DNA from: Taishania sp045629585 | GTDB lineage: Bacteria > Bacteroidota > Bacteroidia > Flavobacteriales_D > Crocinitomicaceae | NCBI GenBank assembly: GCA_045629585.1 | Contig: JAZQRM010000062.1 | Span: 60,927-124,926, forward strand | Length of the DNA: 64,000 nt | Reading direction: 5' to 3' | Shown: positions 25,138-34,100 of the stretch, one piece after another | Position numbering within the stretch: position 1 is the first letter of the stretch | Layout: each line of letters begins with the position of its first letter | The notes under the pieces: generated by a model | What the model was told of the DNA's origin: nothing | The model's database searches: none | The model's input: the letters and a program-made list of their open reading frames with translations, nothing else | Position numbers and translations under genes: made by a program

Positions 25138-25659
25138 ATGAAAGCAAATACACCTATAGAAACTTTAGCCATTACCACAAAAATTGTATTACCTAACGAC
25201 ACCAATACATTAGGGAATTTATTTGGAGGTCAATTATTGGCATGGATGGACGTAATTGCGAGTGTTGCAGCTCACCGACATTGTAAAAGAGTAGTTGTAA
25301 CTGCAAGTGTAAATAATGTATCCTTTAATCAACCGATTGCACAAGCTTCCATAGTAACCTTAGAAGCGAAAGTATCCCGAGCATTTAATTCATCGATGGA
25401 GGTATTCGTAGATGTATATGTTGAAGATGCCGTAACTGGAGCACGTTCAAAATCGAACGAAGCCATTTATACCTTTGTCGCGGTCGATCAAAATGGATTC
25501 CCTATACAAGTTCCAAAATTGATTCCAGAAACGGAACTAGAAATAGCTCGTTTTGATGCTGCTTTACGTCGAAAAGAACTGAGTTTAATCTTAGCTGGAA
25601 AAATGAAACCATCTGCAGCAGTAAACCTTAAAAAATTATTTACTGACGAAGAAATCTAA
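25138..25659 (+). CDS. acyl-CoA thioesterase, YciA-like hotdog fold
   Basis: A 173-residue single hotdog-domain thioesterase. NTLGNLFGGQLLAWMD near the N-terminus is the family signature, with the catalytic Asp in the MD pair, followed by ASVNNVSFNQPI. It hydrolyses acyl-CoA to free acid and CoA in the cytoplasm; chain-length preference cannot be read. It is monocistronic, diverging from the SIS gene and converging with folA. Confidence 0.88.
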   Translation: MKANTPIETLAITTKIVLPNDTNTLGNLFGGQLLAWMDVIASVAAHRHCKRVVVTASVNNVSFNQPIAQASIVTLEAKVSRAFNSSMEVFVDVYVEDAVTGARSKSNEAIYTFVAVDQNGFPIQVPKLIPETELEIARFDAALRRKELSLILAGKMKPSAAVNLKKLFTDEEI

Positions 25660-25663
25660 TGTG

Positions 25664-26173
25664 TTATTTCCAATAACGTTTGATTGTAAAAGAATAGCAA
25701 TTGTTTTCGTCTTCGGGATGGTCTGAAATCACTTCTTCTTTCCATCCTTTTGTTGATTCTAACGGAAAGAAGGTATCCGCATCGAATTGATGATGAACGT
25801 GAGTTATAATCATTTCATTAATATAATTCTCTTCCAATGCCCAACGGTATATTTCACCCCCTCCAATTATAAACACTTTTTTATCTGGTTGGAGTTTATA
25901 TGCAGATTCAATGGCTTTGGGTAACGAATTTACAAGAACGGCTCCTTTAGTATCATAGGTGTCGTTTCTAGAAATGACAATATTCAACCGATTTGGAAGA
26001 GGTCTAAATCGCTCTGGTATAGACTCATAATTTTTTCGACCAAGAATGACAACCTGCCCATTAGTGGTCTCTTTAAAAAACTTCATATCAGTAGGTAAAT
26101 GCCACATTAAATCATTATCCATTCCGATACCACCTTTTTCGTCAACAGCAACAATTAAAGTACAAAACATCAT
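25664..26173 (-). CDS. folA: dihydrofolate reductase
   Basis: A 169-residue DHFR, normal length. It reduces dihydrofolate to tetrahydrofolate with NADPH. Motifs: LIVAVDEKGGIGMDNDLMWHLPTDMKFFK holds the substrate pocket with the acidic Asp in LPTDMK; VILGRKNYESIP binds NADPH; KVFIIGGGEIY is the conserved late glycine motif. It follows the CapA-like gene with one base between, and thyA is just upstream of that. ThyA produces the dihydrofolate that this enzyme recycles, so the grouping is metabolically sensible. Confidence 0.95.
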   Translation of the reverse strand: MMFCTLIVAVDEKGGIGMDNDLMWHLPTDMKFFKETTNGQVVILGRKNYESIPERFRPLPNRLNIVISRNDTYDTKGAVLVNSLPKAIESAYKLQPDKKVFIIGGGEIYRWALEENYINEMIITHVHHQFDADTFFPLESTKGWKEEVISDHPEDENNCYSFTIKRYWK

Positions 26174-26174
26174 T

Positions 26175-27539
26175 CTATTCTACTATTTTTATTCCATTAC
26201 GGGTAACGAACGCAATTTTAAGCTCACCTTTGACTTTCATGGACTCTAAAAGAAAACGATTGTTGATTGCTGCTTGCATAGAATTATTCATTCCACAAAG
26301 CCAAAAAGCTCTACCTGTTGGATCGACATACCTATGCGCATAATCTAAATTCTCACGTTCCATTTTCTTATTATACTTTGTTTGTTCCGTAATCAACACG
26401 GTATAATAACCAATCAATAAAGCATCAATAAAAGTATTCGTGTCACCTACTGTTTCTTTTATAGCACCTTTATTATTCTCTTTAAATAGCTTTCTTGAAT
26501 CTGCTAAAAACAAATCCATCGCTTTCAGATCTTCACCACCTATAAACCCAGAATCTTTCTCATACGAATATGCCGGAAGAATATAATAGTGCTTAAAGTT
26601 TCCTACCAATTTTGTGTGAACATAAGCAAAACGATAATTCACATCTTTCAAGATCGTAGCATTTGCAGATTTTTCGATATCAGGAAAAACCATAAGACCT
26701 CCATTTTTATACCGATCTCTTTGATTAGAAACAAAATTACCTAATGAATATGCAGTCAAACGTTCTTTTCCATCGACTATTTTCCGTTCTATTGGTTGGA
26801 TAACATGCGGATGACTTCCGATAATCATATCTACCCCTTGTTCATAGATAAACTTTTCCCAATTACGTTGGTAAATATTGGGTTTAGATTGATATTCATT
26901 CCCCCAATGTACCGTACAGATTACATAATCCGCTTCAAACTGTGCTTTCTTTACATCTTGCTTAATAGTAGTACTGTCTAAATAATTAATAATCAAAGGA
27001 GCTTTCACAAACAAGCCATTGGTACCATATGTGTAATTAAGAATTGCAATTTTAACCCCTTTTCTTTCCATTATTAAAGGGTAATTTCGATCTCTTTCTT
27101 CCTTGCTTCTGAACGTTCCTGTATGCGCCACTTTTAAACTATCCAAAACATTTAGTGTTCTAATAACACCTTTAGCACCACCATCACACGAGTGATTATT
27201 GGCAGTCAAAAGTACGTCAAAACCAGCTCTTTTTAAGGCGTCAGAGAGATCATCAGGAGCAGAAAATTGCGGATATCCTGAATAGGGTTTTCCATTATGG
27301 GTCACCTCCAAATTTGCGATGGCTAAATCAACAGCTTCAATATATGGCTTTACAAACTGAAAGGAAGGGTCATACTCATACTGATCCAACTTTTCATTAT
27401 AAGCTCCTTTAATCTGAGGGCCATGTTGCATCACATCCCCAACAAAAGCAAGACTTACCTTTTGTCCAAATAAAAAAAAGTGTGAAACTACAAATAGACT
27501 AAACAGCAACAGGTGCTTTAATCGCAGGGTGTGGTTCAT
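26175..27539 (-). CDS. CapA family protein (metallophosphatase-like), secreted
   Basis: About 454 residues from the ATG at 27539, giving a good signal peptide (MNHTLRLKHL...FFLFGQ). A longer start at 27575 would add 12 residues. The PGA_cap/CapA domain shows LAFVGDVMQHGP, AIANLEVTHNG, LTANNHSCDGG, VHWGNEYQ and IIGSHPHVIQPIE, the calcineurin-like metal-binding pattern. CapA proteins take part in poly-gamma-glutamate production in Bacillus, but most relatives have no proven role and the other cap genes are absent. Its start lies inside the 3' end of thyA (41-base overlap), and folA follows after one base. Confidence 0.85.
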   Translation of the reverse strand: MNHTLRLKHLLLFSLFVVSHFFLFGQKVSLAFVGDVMQHGPQIKGAYNEKLDQYEYDPSFQFVKPYIEAVDLAIANLEVTHNGKPYSGYPQFSAPDDLSDALKRAGFDVLLTANNHSCDGGAKGVIRTLNVLDSLKVAHTGTFRSKEERDRNYPLIMERKGVKIAILNYTYGTNGLFVKAPLIINYLDSTTIKQDVKKAQFEADYVICTVHWGNEYQSKPNIYQRNWEKFIYEQGVDMIIGSHPHVIQPIERKIVDGKERLTAYSLGNFVSNQRDRYKNGGLMVFPDIEKSANATILKDVNYRFAYVHTKLVGNFKHYYILPAYSYEKDSGFIGGEDLKAMDLFLADSRKLFKENNKGAIKETVGDTNTFIDALLIGYYTVLITEQTKYNKKMERENLDYAHRYVDPTGRAFWLCGMNNSMQAAINNRFLLESMKVKGELKIAFVTRNGIKIVE

Positions 27540-28293
27540 AATTAACAAGTTCAAAATCTTCGTATTTAAAGTCAAAAATATCTTTTATCTCGGGATTTAA
27601 CTTCATCGTTGGTAAAGATCTACACTCACGAGAAAGTTGTAGGTTAACTTGTTCTAAATGATTCGAATAAATATGTACATCTCCAAAAGAGTGAATGAAT
27701 TCACCTGGCTCCAAGTCACACACTTGAGCAATCATTAAAGTTAATAAAGCGTAAGAAGCAATATTAAAAGGCACTCCTAAAAAAGTATCTGCGGAACGTT
27801 GGTAAAGTTGACAACTCAGTTTTCCATTTGCTACATAAAACTGAAACAAAGAATGGCATGGAGGTAAAGCCATATCATCTACTAAAGCAGGATTCCAAGC
27901 CGAAACAATTAACCGTCTAGAATCAGGGTTGTTCTTTATTTGCTGAATCAAATTACTGATCTGATCAATTGACTCTCCATTCGGGGAAGGCCAACTTCTC
28001 CATTGATAACCATAAACAGGCCCAAGATCTCCATTTTCATCCGCCCATTCATCCCAAATACTTACACCATTATCCTTTAAATATTGGATATTGGTATCGC
28101 CTTTTAAAAACCACAATAATTCGTGAATAATTGAACGAAGATGAACCTTTTTAGTAGTGACTACAGGAAATCCTTCCGATAAATCAAAGCGCATCTGATA
28201 ACCAAAAGTAGAAATAGTACCTGTTCCAGTTCTATCTTCTTTTTTTGTTCCATTTTCTAAAATATGCTTTAATAAATCGTGATATTGCTTCAT
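27499..28293 (-). CDS. thyA: thymidylate synthase
   Basis: A 264-residue ThyA, the same length as the E. coli enzyme. It methylates dUMP to dTMP using methylene-tetrahydrofolate. The catalytic Cys146 is in LPPCHSLFQFYV. Other conserved blocks are EDRTGTGTISTFGYQMRF, the SRRLIVSAWNP arginine loop and the C-terminal IKAPVAV. It is the first gene of a thyA-capA-folA unit. Confidence 0.97.
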   Translation of the reverse strand: MKQYHDLLKHILENGTKKEDRTGTGTISTFGYQMRFDLSEGFPVVTTKKVHLRSIIHELLWFLKGDTNIQYLKDNGVSIWDEWADENGDLGPVYGYQWRSWPSPNGESIDQISNLIQQIKNNPDSRRLIVSAWNPALVDDMALPPCHSLFQFYVANGKLSCQLYQRSADTFLGVPFNIASYALLTLMIAQVCDLEPGEFIHSFGDVHIYSNHLEQVNLQLSRECRSLPTMKLNPEIKDIFDFKYEDFELVNYEPHPAIKAPVAV

Positions 28294-28365
28294 GGTTAAC
28301 TATTTTTGAATGGTGAAATTACAAATATTAACCGACTAATTAATAAAATTTATCTATCTTAAACT

Positions 28366-28794
28366 ATGCAGAAACTCATAGGACTACTTATCGCTATTGG
28401 CTATTACTCTACTACACTTGGACAAATAGTTGATTATAATTTGTCAAAAAAACAATTTGGAACTTATTTAGGAGTATTAGATAGTTACTTAGTAAATGAT
28501 GGAAATAATGTATTTTCTGTTGAAGAGTCACCACTTATTGTTCAATTGACAGCGAATGATTTAAAATTAAAAATAGGTAATAAAACCTATGAAGGAGAAT
28601 ATACTGTCTTATTTAGCACAAAAAAATACAGCGTACTGGAAGTTCAATATCCTGGAATACCGACGAGAGATCGATATATGATACAAAAAAATGGAAAGAC
28701 ACTAACTCGAGACGCTCTTCAACCACAACCCCAAGTGGAATGCCTAAAACTCTCCAAGAAAAAAGCTAAAACAATTAAGCTAATGGAAGACTGA
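28366..28794 (+). CDS. small secreted protein, unknown function
   Basis: A 142-residue protein with a signal peptide (about 1-19, ending STTLGQ). The mature region is beta-rich with many Tyr and Lys residues and a strongly basic C-terminus (KLSKKKAKTIKLMED). No domain recognised. It converges with the histidine kinase gene and overlaps it by 20 bases, so both coding ends share sequence. Confidence 0.6.
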   Translation: MQKLIGLLIAIGYYSTTLGQIVDYNLSKKQFGTYLGVLDSYLVNDGNNVFSVEESPLIVQLTANDLKLKIGNKTYEGEYTVLFSTKKYSVLEVQYPGIPTRDRYMIQKNGKTLTRDALQPQPQVECLKLSKKKAKTIKLMED

Positions 28795-30115
28795 TTTTAA
28801 AGGTTGTTCCTTTGTCAAGTGTACTTCGCACCTCTATTAAACCATCATGCGCTTCCACCACAATTTTAACATAATAAAGCCCTAGTCCGAACCCCTTGAC
28901 ATCATGAACATTTCCGGTAGAGACCCTATAAAACTTATCAAAGATTAAAGGTAAATCTTCTTTCTTCATACCTATACCTTCGTCAGATATCTCCACACAT
29001 AAATAATCAAATTCATTAAACGTTTTCACCTTAACAACTGGAGGTCCAGCAGAATACTTAACAGCGTTTTCAAAAAGGTTATTCATAATATTAGAAATAT
29101 GCATCATATCCCCCATTATGAAATGGTTCTGCGCATTTAACTCCGCCTCAAATACCCCATCTTCGCTTTCATGTACGAATTGAAAAGTTTCTTGCATTTC
29201 TTCTAAAAGCTCATGCATATCAATTTCAGAGATGGTAAGCTCGACCTTATCTTTATCTAACTTTGCTATTTTCAATACTCTTTCAACAAGATTCTCTAAC
29301 CGTTTATTTTCCTTATAGATAATATTCGCGTATCGCAAGACACCTTCTTGATCTTTAACCGAACCACGTAGCAACATTTCACTAGACAGCCCAATGGTAG
29401 AAATCGGTGTCTTTAGTTCATGGGTCATATTATTAATGAAATCATTCTTGACCTCAGCAATTCGTTTTTGTTTCAAGATTACACTTACCGCATAACTAAA
29501 AAACACTAATGGAAGTGCAACAACGAATAACATATACCATTTCCAGGTAAATTCTTGACCAGTAACTTTGTTCAGTTCGTCGTCTATATAAGGAAAATGG
29601 ACCGTGAAATAGTGCCCATCATTGGCCCAATGAATATCTTGTAATTTGAACCCTTCTCTTTCACCTCCCTTAGAGGAAAAAGACTGTCCAAGAGTAAATT
29701 CAATTAAATCTCCGTAGGCAATAGAATCTGTAAAACAGTCATATATACCATATCTAAAATCCGTTTGTATATTTTGACCGTAAAACTCTCTTTTTAGTAA
29801 TGTTTCCAGATAGAAAGGATGCAATTCTTCATTAATATCAACGATAAAATAATTCATTGACACTTGACGAACTGCACCATATAAATCGGACTCATCACTA
29901 TGATCGATAGAGATTTGTTGTAAAACATTTCTCAACGCAATATTAACTTGTTCTGTGAAATGCTTTTGGTTAAGGCTTTGACGTTTTTCTTGTATTGCTT
30001 TGGCTTTATTTTGTAAATCAATGGTTTTTTGAATCCACACGACTTGAGTGAACAAAACACTAAGCATTGCCACAAGACCTAAAATAATGACTAAACGTAT
30101 CGCCTTAGGATTCAT
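28775..30115 (-). CDS. RprX-like sensor histidine kinase without adjacent regulator
   Basis: A 446-residue kinase: transmembrane helix at about 8-28, a periplasmic domain of some 160 residues, a second helix at about 192-214, then HisKA with phosphoacceptor His232 in NNMTHELKTPIST. An ATPase domain follows (NNLFENAVKYS, ISDEGIGMKK, GFGLGLYYVK). It is clearly related to the 534-residue kinase at 36304-37908, sharing IFDKFYRVSTGN-type and VKGFGLGL blocks. No response regulator gene adjoins it. Instead it follows a rhodanese gene by three bases. Confidence 0.9.
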   Translation of the reverse strand: MNPKAIRLVIILGLVAMLSVLFTQVVWIQKTIDLQNKAKAIQEKRQSLNQKHFTEQVNIALRNVLQQISIDHSDESDLYGAVRQVSMNYFIVDINEELHPFYLETLLKREFYGQNIQTDFRYGIYDCFTDSIAYGDLIEFTLGQSFSSKGGEREGFKLQDIHWANDGHYFTVHFPYIDDELNKVTGQEFTWKWYMLFVVALPLVFFSYAVSVILKQKRIAEVKNDFINNMTHELKTPISTIGLSSEMLLRGSVKDQEGVLRYANIIYKENKRLENLVERVLKIAKLDKDKVELTISEIDMHELLEEMQETFQFVHESEDGVFEAELNAQNHFIMGDMMHISNIMNNLFENAVKYSAGPPVVKVKTFNEFDYLCVEISDEGIGMKKEDLPLIFDKFYRVSTGNVHDVKGFGLGLYYVKIVVEAHDGLIEVRSTLDKGTTFKISLPLA

Positions 30116-30118
30116 CTA

Positions 30119-30433
30119 TCAGATCAGAATAGTCGGATCAATTTCACTCGCCCAAGCCATGATACCACCTTGCAGATTCGTCAAATTAGTATAACCGTGT
30201 TGTTGGGTTAAAAATTGAATAACATTTGCTGAACGCATCCCCGAACGACAATGAATAACAACCTCACCCTCTTTAGGTATTTCGGTAAAACGCGTTTGGA
30301 TTTGACTCATAGGAATCAAAACACCTCCCATTTGCGCCGCATCAAATTCATCTTGTTCACGAACGTCAATTAAAACAATTTGTTCACCTGCATCCGCTTT
30401 AGCTTTAAGCTCTTTAACTGTGATACTTTTCAT
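30119..30433 (-). CDS. rhodanese-like domain protein
   Basis: A single 104-residue rhodanese domain without signal peptide. The catalytic Cys62 sits in VVIHCRSGMRSA, and LIDVREQDEFDAAQMGG is the CH2A-like block. It may transfer or carry sulfane sulfur in the cytoplasm. The six-residue active-site loop suits small thiosulfate-type sulfurtransferases such as GlpE/PspE. It is three bases upstream of an orphan histidine kinase gene, so co-transcription is likely. Confidence 0.88.
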   Translation of the reverse strand: MKSITVKELKAKADAGEQIVLIDVREQDEFDAAQMGGVLIPMSQIQTRFTEIPKEGEVVIHCRSGMRSANVIQFLTQQHGYTNLTNLQGGIMAWASEIDPTILI

Positions 30434-30448
30434 CTTCTATAAATTTAG

Positions 30449-30476
30449 AAAAGGGTTGTTTTTTTTCAACCCTTTT
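30449..30476 (-). terminator. terminator between the FNR and rhodanese genes
   Basis: AAAAGGGTTG and CAACCCTTTT form a perfect 10-bp stem around eight T residues on the plus strand. It lies just past the FNR stop on the minus strand and separates FNR from the rhodanese-kinase pair. Confidence 0.7.
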
Positions 30477-30485
30477 AATTTCTGA

Positions 30486-31496
30486 TTAAAATCCTTGAAC
30501 CCCGTTTACAGTGGTGTATTTTAAGACATTCTTCTTGTCTGGATGAATACGTGCAAAGGCACTTTGTACAGCTAAAGTACCTTCATGAAAACCACATAAG
30601 ATCAATTTCAGTTTTCCTTCATATTGATTCACATCACCCACTGCAAAAATACCCGGTATATTCGTTGAATAATCTTGTGTGTTGACCTTGATTGCATTTT
30701 TATCGATCTCAAGCCCCCAATTCGCAATTGGTCCTAAACTTGGCTTCAAACCAAACAAAGGTATAAAATGATCTGTAGGGTAATCAAATTCACCATCTGC
30801 TTTGTGCGTAATGACAACATTTTCAATCTGACCATTTCCTTTTAAACCCGTAACTTCTGCCTCTGTAATAAGCTTAATTTTTCCAGATTCAGCAAGGTCA
30901 ATAACTTTTTGGACAGAATCTAAGTGTCCTCGGAAGGAAGAAGATCGGTGTACTAGAGCCACTTCTTTTGCAATTCCTTTATCTGCTAGATAAATAGACC
31001 AATCAAGAGCAGAATCACCACCTCCAGCTATTACCACTTTTTTTCCTCTGTAAAACTCTGGATCTTTGATAATATATTCGACACCTTTATCTTCAAAATC
31101 AACTATATTATCGATTGGTGGTTTACGAGGTTCAAAAACACCTAATCCTCCTGCAATAATAACGTTTGGCGCTATATGTTTAGTTCCTTTATCTGTTACA
31201 ACGATAAATTTATCGTCATCCGTTTTCTGTATATCGACAGCAGCTTCACCTAAAGTAAAACCAGGCTTAAACGGAGCTGCTTGCTCCATCAAGTTATCAA
31301 TTAATTCACCAGCCAAAACAGAAGGAAATCCTGGTATATCGTAAATAGGCTTTTTGGGATAAATCTCCGAACACTGACCTCCTGGTTGAGGCAATGAGTC
31401 AATCAAATGACATTTCAACTTCAATAACCCTGCTTCAAATACAGTGAAAAGACCTACTGGCCCTGCTCCGATAATAATAATATCTGTTTCGATCAT
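30486..31496 (-). CDS. ferredoxin/flavodoxin--NADP reductase, thioredoxin-reductase-like
   Basis: A 336-residue flavoprotein of the TrxR-like FNR class (Bacillus YumC type). The FAD motif is GAGPVG at 10-15, with QPGGQCSEIYPKKPIYD following; the NADPH motif is GGGDSALDW; and GDVNQYEGKLKLILCG binds FAD. The CxxC redox pair of true thioredoxin reductase is absent, as expected for this class. It passes electrons between NADPH and ferredoxin. Flanked by its own terminator and a TAATTTTG element, so probably monocistronic. Confidence 0.92.
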   Translation of the reverse strand: MIETDIIIIGAGPVGLFTVFEAGLLKLKCHLIDSLPQPGGQCSEIYPKKPIYDIPGFPSVLAGELIDNLMEQAAPFKPGFTLGEAAVDIQKTDDDKFIVVTDKGTKHIAPNVIIAGGLGVFEPRKPPIDNIVDFEDKGVEYIIKDPEFYRGKKVVIAGGGDSALDWSIYLADKGIAKEVALVHRSSSFRGHLDSVQKVIDLAESGKIKLITEAEVTGLKGNGQIENVVITHKADGEFDYPTDHFIPLFGLKPSLGPIANWGLEIDKNAIKVNTQDYSTNIPGIFAVGDVNQYEGKLKLILCGFHEGTLAVQSAFARIHPDKKNVLKYTTVNGVQGF

Positions 31497-31519
31497 TTTA
31501 ATGTGTACATTTTGAGTTA

Positions 31520-31527
31520 CAAAATTA
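31520..31527 (-). promoter_or_regulatory. candidate -7 element of the FNR gene
   Basis: TAATTTTG on the minus strand fits TAnnTTTG, 23 bases before the start codon. No TTG is seen at the preferred distance upstream. Confidence 0.35.
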
Positions 31528-31574
31528 CAAAAATCTACCTTGGTATATTCCGTAATTTTTTAGAATAACCTAAA

Positions 31575-33017
31575 TCAAAGGTTTACATTTTTGATTTTGA
31601 TACTATATTTATATTCTAGTGCTAAAATCATTGCGCACATACCGTAAATAGGTACAGACGCCTTATCGGTATCTAAGTAGTTATTTAAAAATGCATGTAC
31701 AAAATAGGTGACTAAACTTAAGATAATTGTCATAATTATAGCTCTCATTTCAGTATCCTCACTCGGCCATTTCACATACAAAGTGATGGATTGATAAAAT
31801 ATCGCTCCTACTAAAAACAAGAATGTAAGCAAACCTACAAAACCACTTTCTGCCATGATTCCTAAATATTCACTGTGCGCATTTCCGCCATCACCAAAAT
31901 TAGTAGAAATAATAGTGAGATTCTCTGGTCGTTGAAATTGAGCATATTCAAATGCATAGGTTCCAGGACCAAAACCTACAATAGGACGTTCTTGGAACAT
32001 GTCCAATGCGCACTGCCACCTATTAAGCCTTTCCAAATTAGATGCATCAGTAGATACATTTGCGGCCGATTGTATTCGCTTACCGAAATCTTCTGTTGTA
32101 TGCTCGTGTGTATTTCGTTCAAGTGTATGCTGAATATTTGTCCAATTAGAAGCTAAAACAATTAATCCAACAACACCCAAAGACATTAGCCAAGAGAATT
32201 TAATCTTAAACTTAATTAATAACCAAACCACTATTGCGGCAACTACTGACAACCAAGCAGCCCGAGTGTACGAAAAGTATAATCCCGTAATAATGATGGC
32301 TATTAAAGTCAATAAAATTGCTTGAACAAATGGGGTGTGCTTTTTATAAAAATACAACCCAAAAACAATTGGAACTACCAATCCTATAGCCGCACCATAA
32401 ATCGTGTGATCTTTAAAAAATGGCCACATCACCCAATGACTCTCTCGTTCTCCAAATCGATAAGTTGCATGTATTGAAACGGTGTAAACTATGACAATAG
32501 CCATACCGATTGTAAATAACCAGAAAAAAAGTATGATATTCTCCGTTTTTTTAAATAATGGATATCCCAAAACAAGCATTGGGATAATTAACCAACAATG
32601 TGCTAGTAAAAACTTAAATGATGCAATGGGAATACTGGACGTTATCGATGTTATAAACATCCACCCTATGTAACAAGCAACAGCTATAACTATCGGTGAC
32701 CTCCAAAAAAAACGATCTAAAGAAGTCTTCTTGATCTCATACATTACGGCTAAGAGCATCAACCCAAACAATAACGGTTCGGTTGGTAAATACAAGCCAA
32801 AACGATCAGAGTACTCCTCAATATTTATTGATAGAGGTGCTAAGAATGCTAAACTTAAATAAATTGTTTGTGTATGAAAAATGGCTAAATATATAGCTAC
32901 CAAACCAATTGGAAACAATGCCAGATAAGACAAATTATTCCAGATTAAATAGCCTGAAATCACAAAATAAATAAGGCTGCTAAAAAACAGCCATTTATTG
33001 GATTTAAGTTCTTGCAT
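31575..33017 (-). CDS. O-antigen ligase/polymerase family membrane protein (Wzy-like)
   Basis: A 480-residue protein with about twelve transmembrane segments and the Wzy_C/O-antigen ligase region. Its central part contains LYFSYTRAAWLSV, and a large external loop contains RWQCALDMFQERPIVGFGPGTYAFEYAQ with the conserved Gly-rich turn. It polymerises or ligates lipid-linked glycans on the periplasmic side. Whether it is Wzy or WaaL cannot be decided by sequence alone. A Wzz-like gene precedes it by four bases, supporting a polymerase role. Confidence 0.85.
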   Translation of the reverse strand: MQELKSNKWLFFSSLIYFVISGYLIWNNLSYLALFPIGLVAIYLAIFHTQTIYLSLAFLAPLSINIEEYSDRFGLYLPTEPLLFGLMLLAVMYEIKKTSLDRFFWRSPIVIAVACYIGWMFITSITSSIPIASFKFLLAHCWLIIPMLVLGYPLFKKTENIILFFWLFTIGMAIVIVYTVSIHATYRFGERESHWVMWPFFKDHTIYGAAIGLVVPIVFGLYFYKKHTPFVQAILLTLIAIIITGLYFSYTRAAWLSVVAAIVVWLLIKFKIKFSWLMSLGVVGLIVLASNWTNIQHTLERNTHEHTTEDFGKRIQSAANVSTDASNLERLNRWQCALDMFQERPIVGFGPGTYAFEYAQFQRPENLTIISTNFGDGGNAHSEYLGIMAESGFVGLLTFLFLVGAIFYQSITLYVKWPSEDTEMRAIIMTIILSLVTYFVHAFLNNYLDTDKASVPIYGMCAMILALEYKYSIKIKNVNL

Positions 33018-33021
33018 AAGT

Positions 33022-34020
33022 TTAAGCTTCCGTTGCTTTTAATTCTCGAATTTTATCTTGAATCAACAAACCAAAAATCACAAAAATCAAAGTCCCTATA
33101 GTCCCAAGAATTACAACGACACTTCTTTTAGGCTTATCTTTTTTATCTGCTATAACCGCCTTCTCAACAACAAATTTATGGTTTAAATCTGCAAATGCAT
33201 CTGACTCCGCCTGCTCATAGATCTCCATGAATTTTTCGTAAGCGGTAATCTTTTCGCGTCTTACATGTTCCATTTGATCAAAAATAGCACCGTCTTTTTC
33301 ATTGGCAACTAACTTCTCTTTGATTTCCGTCTTTTCATTGGCATTTTTCGCATCAACATAAGCTTGATACAAACCTGCTCTGGCATCAATATTTATAACC
33401 CCTAACTTAGTTAAGGAATCAATCTTATCAGTAACGGTTTTTATTTCCGACTCCAAAATTATTTTTTTCCGTTGAGCAACCTTGAAAGCTTCAGAAGTAC
33501 GCTGACGAATCATCTCGTTTTTCACCGTATCAATTAAATCAACAACTCTATTCGCCATCAACATTGCTTTTTCCGGATCTGTATCAAAAACATCTATTTG
33601 AATTGAACCGTAACGCGTTCTATTAAAAGAAAAATGCTCGTTGAACATCTTCGTTAACTTATGATATTTAATCTTATCATTAGAATCGATTTTATAATGA
33701 TTCATTAAGTCAAATTCAGCAACTAAACGTTCACGGATAACCGAAGCTTGTAGTATTTGTAATAATTGTTCAGCGTGCTCGGATTCTCCGAAATCCATTG
33801 CTCCTGCCTTCGCATTACGTTGTTCAGAAAATGACACCGTACTGGTAGCAGTGGGAAAAACAATGGCTGTTGATTTAAAAACAGGAGTTAATAAAAGAGA
33901 AATTCCTAAACTTAATACAGCACCTATAATAGTGATAATGATGATTACTTTTCTCTTCTTCCACAAGAATTGAAGTAAAGATTGTCTATTCTGATTAAAA
34001 TCAGTTGAATCCGTTTGCAT
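33022..34020 (-). CDS. Wzz-type polysaccharide chain-length regulator
   Basis: A 332-residue protein with the Wzz topology: a transmembrane helix near residues 23-43, a long periplasmic coiled-coil region (about 140-270) and a second helix near 300-322. The PF02706-like N-terminus shows STAIVFPTATST and a VDVFDTDPEKAMLMANRVVDLID-type block. There is no C-terminal tyrosine kinase. It would set chain length for the neighbouring polymerase. It lies between the polymerase (four bases) and the flippase (80 bases). Confidence 0.85.
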   Translation of the reverse strand: MQTDSTDFNQNRQSLLQFLWKKRKVIIIITIIGAVLSLGISLLLTPVFKSTAIVFPTATSTVSFSEQRNAKAGAMDFGESEHAEQLLQILQASVIRERLVAEFDLMNHYKIDSNDKIKYHKLTKMFNEHFSFNRTRYGSIQIDVFDTDPEKAMLMANRVVDLIDTVKNEMIRQRTSEAFKVAQRKKIILESEIKTVTDKIDSLTKLGVINIDARAGLYQAYVDAKNANEKTEIKEKLVANEKDGAIFDQMEHVRREKITAYEKFMEIYEQAESDAFADLNHKFVVEKAVIADKKDKPKRSVVVILGTIGTLIFVIFGLLIQDKIRELKATEA

Positions 34021-34100
34021 AGTATTTTAATGTATAAATGCGAAATTAATTCAAAAAACGTTGTAGCCTATTTAAAATTGTTCTTTTTAGTAAATAAAGG

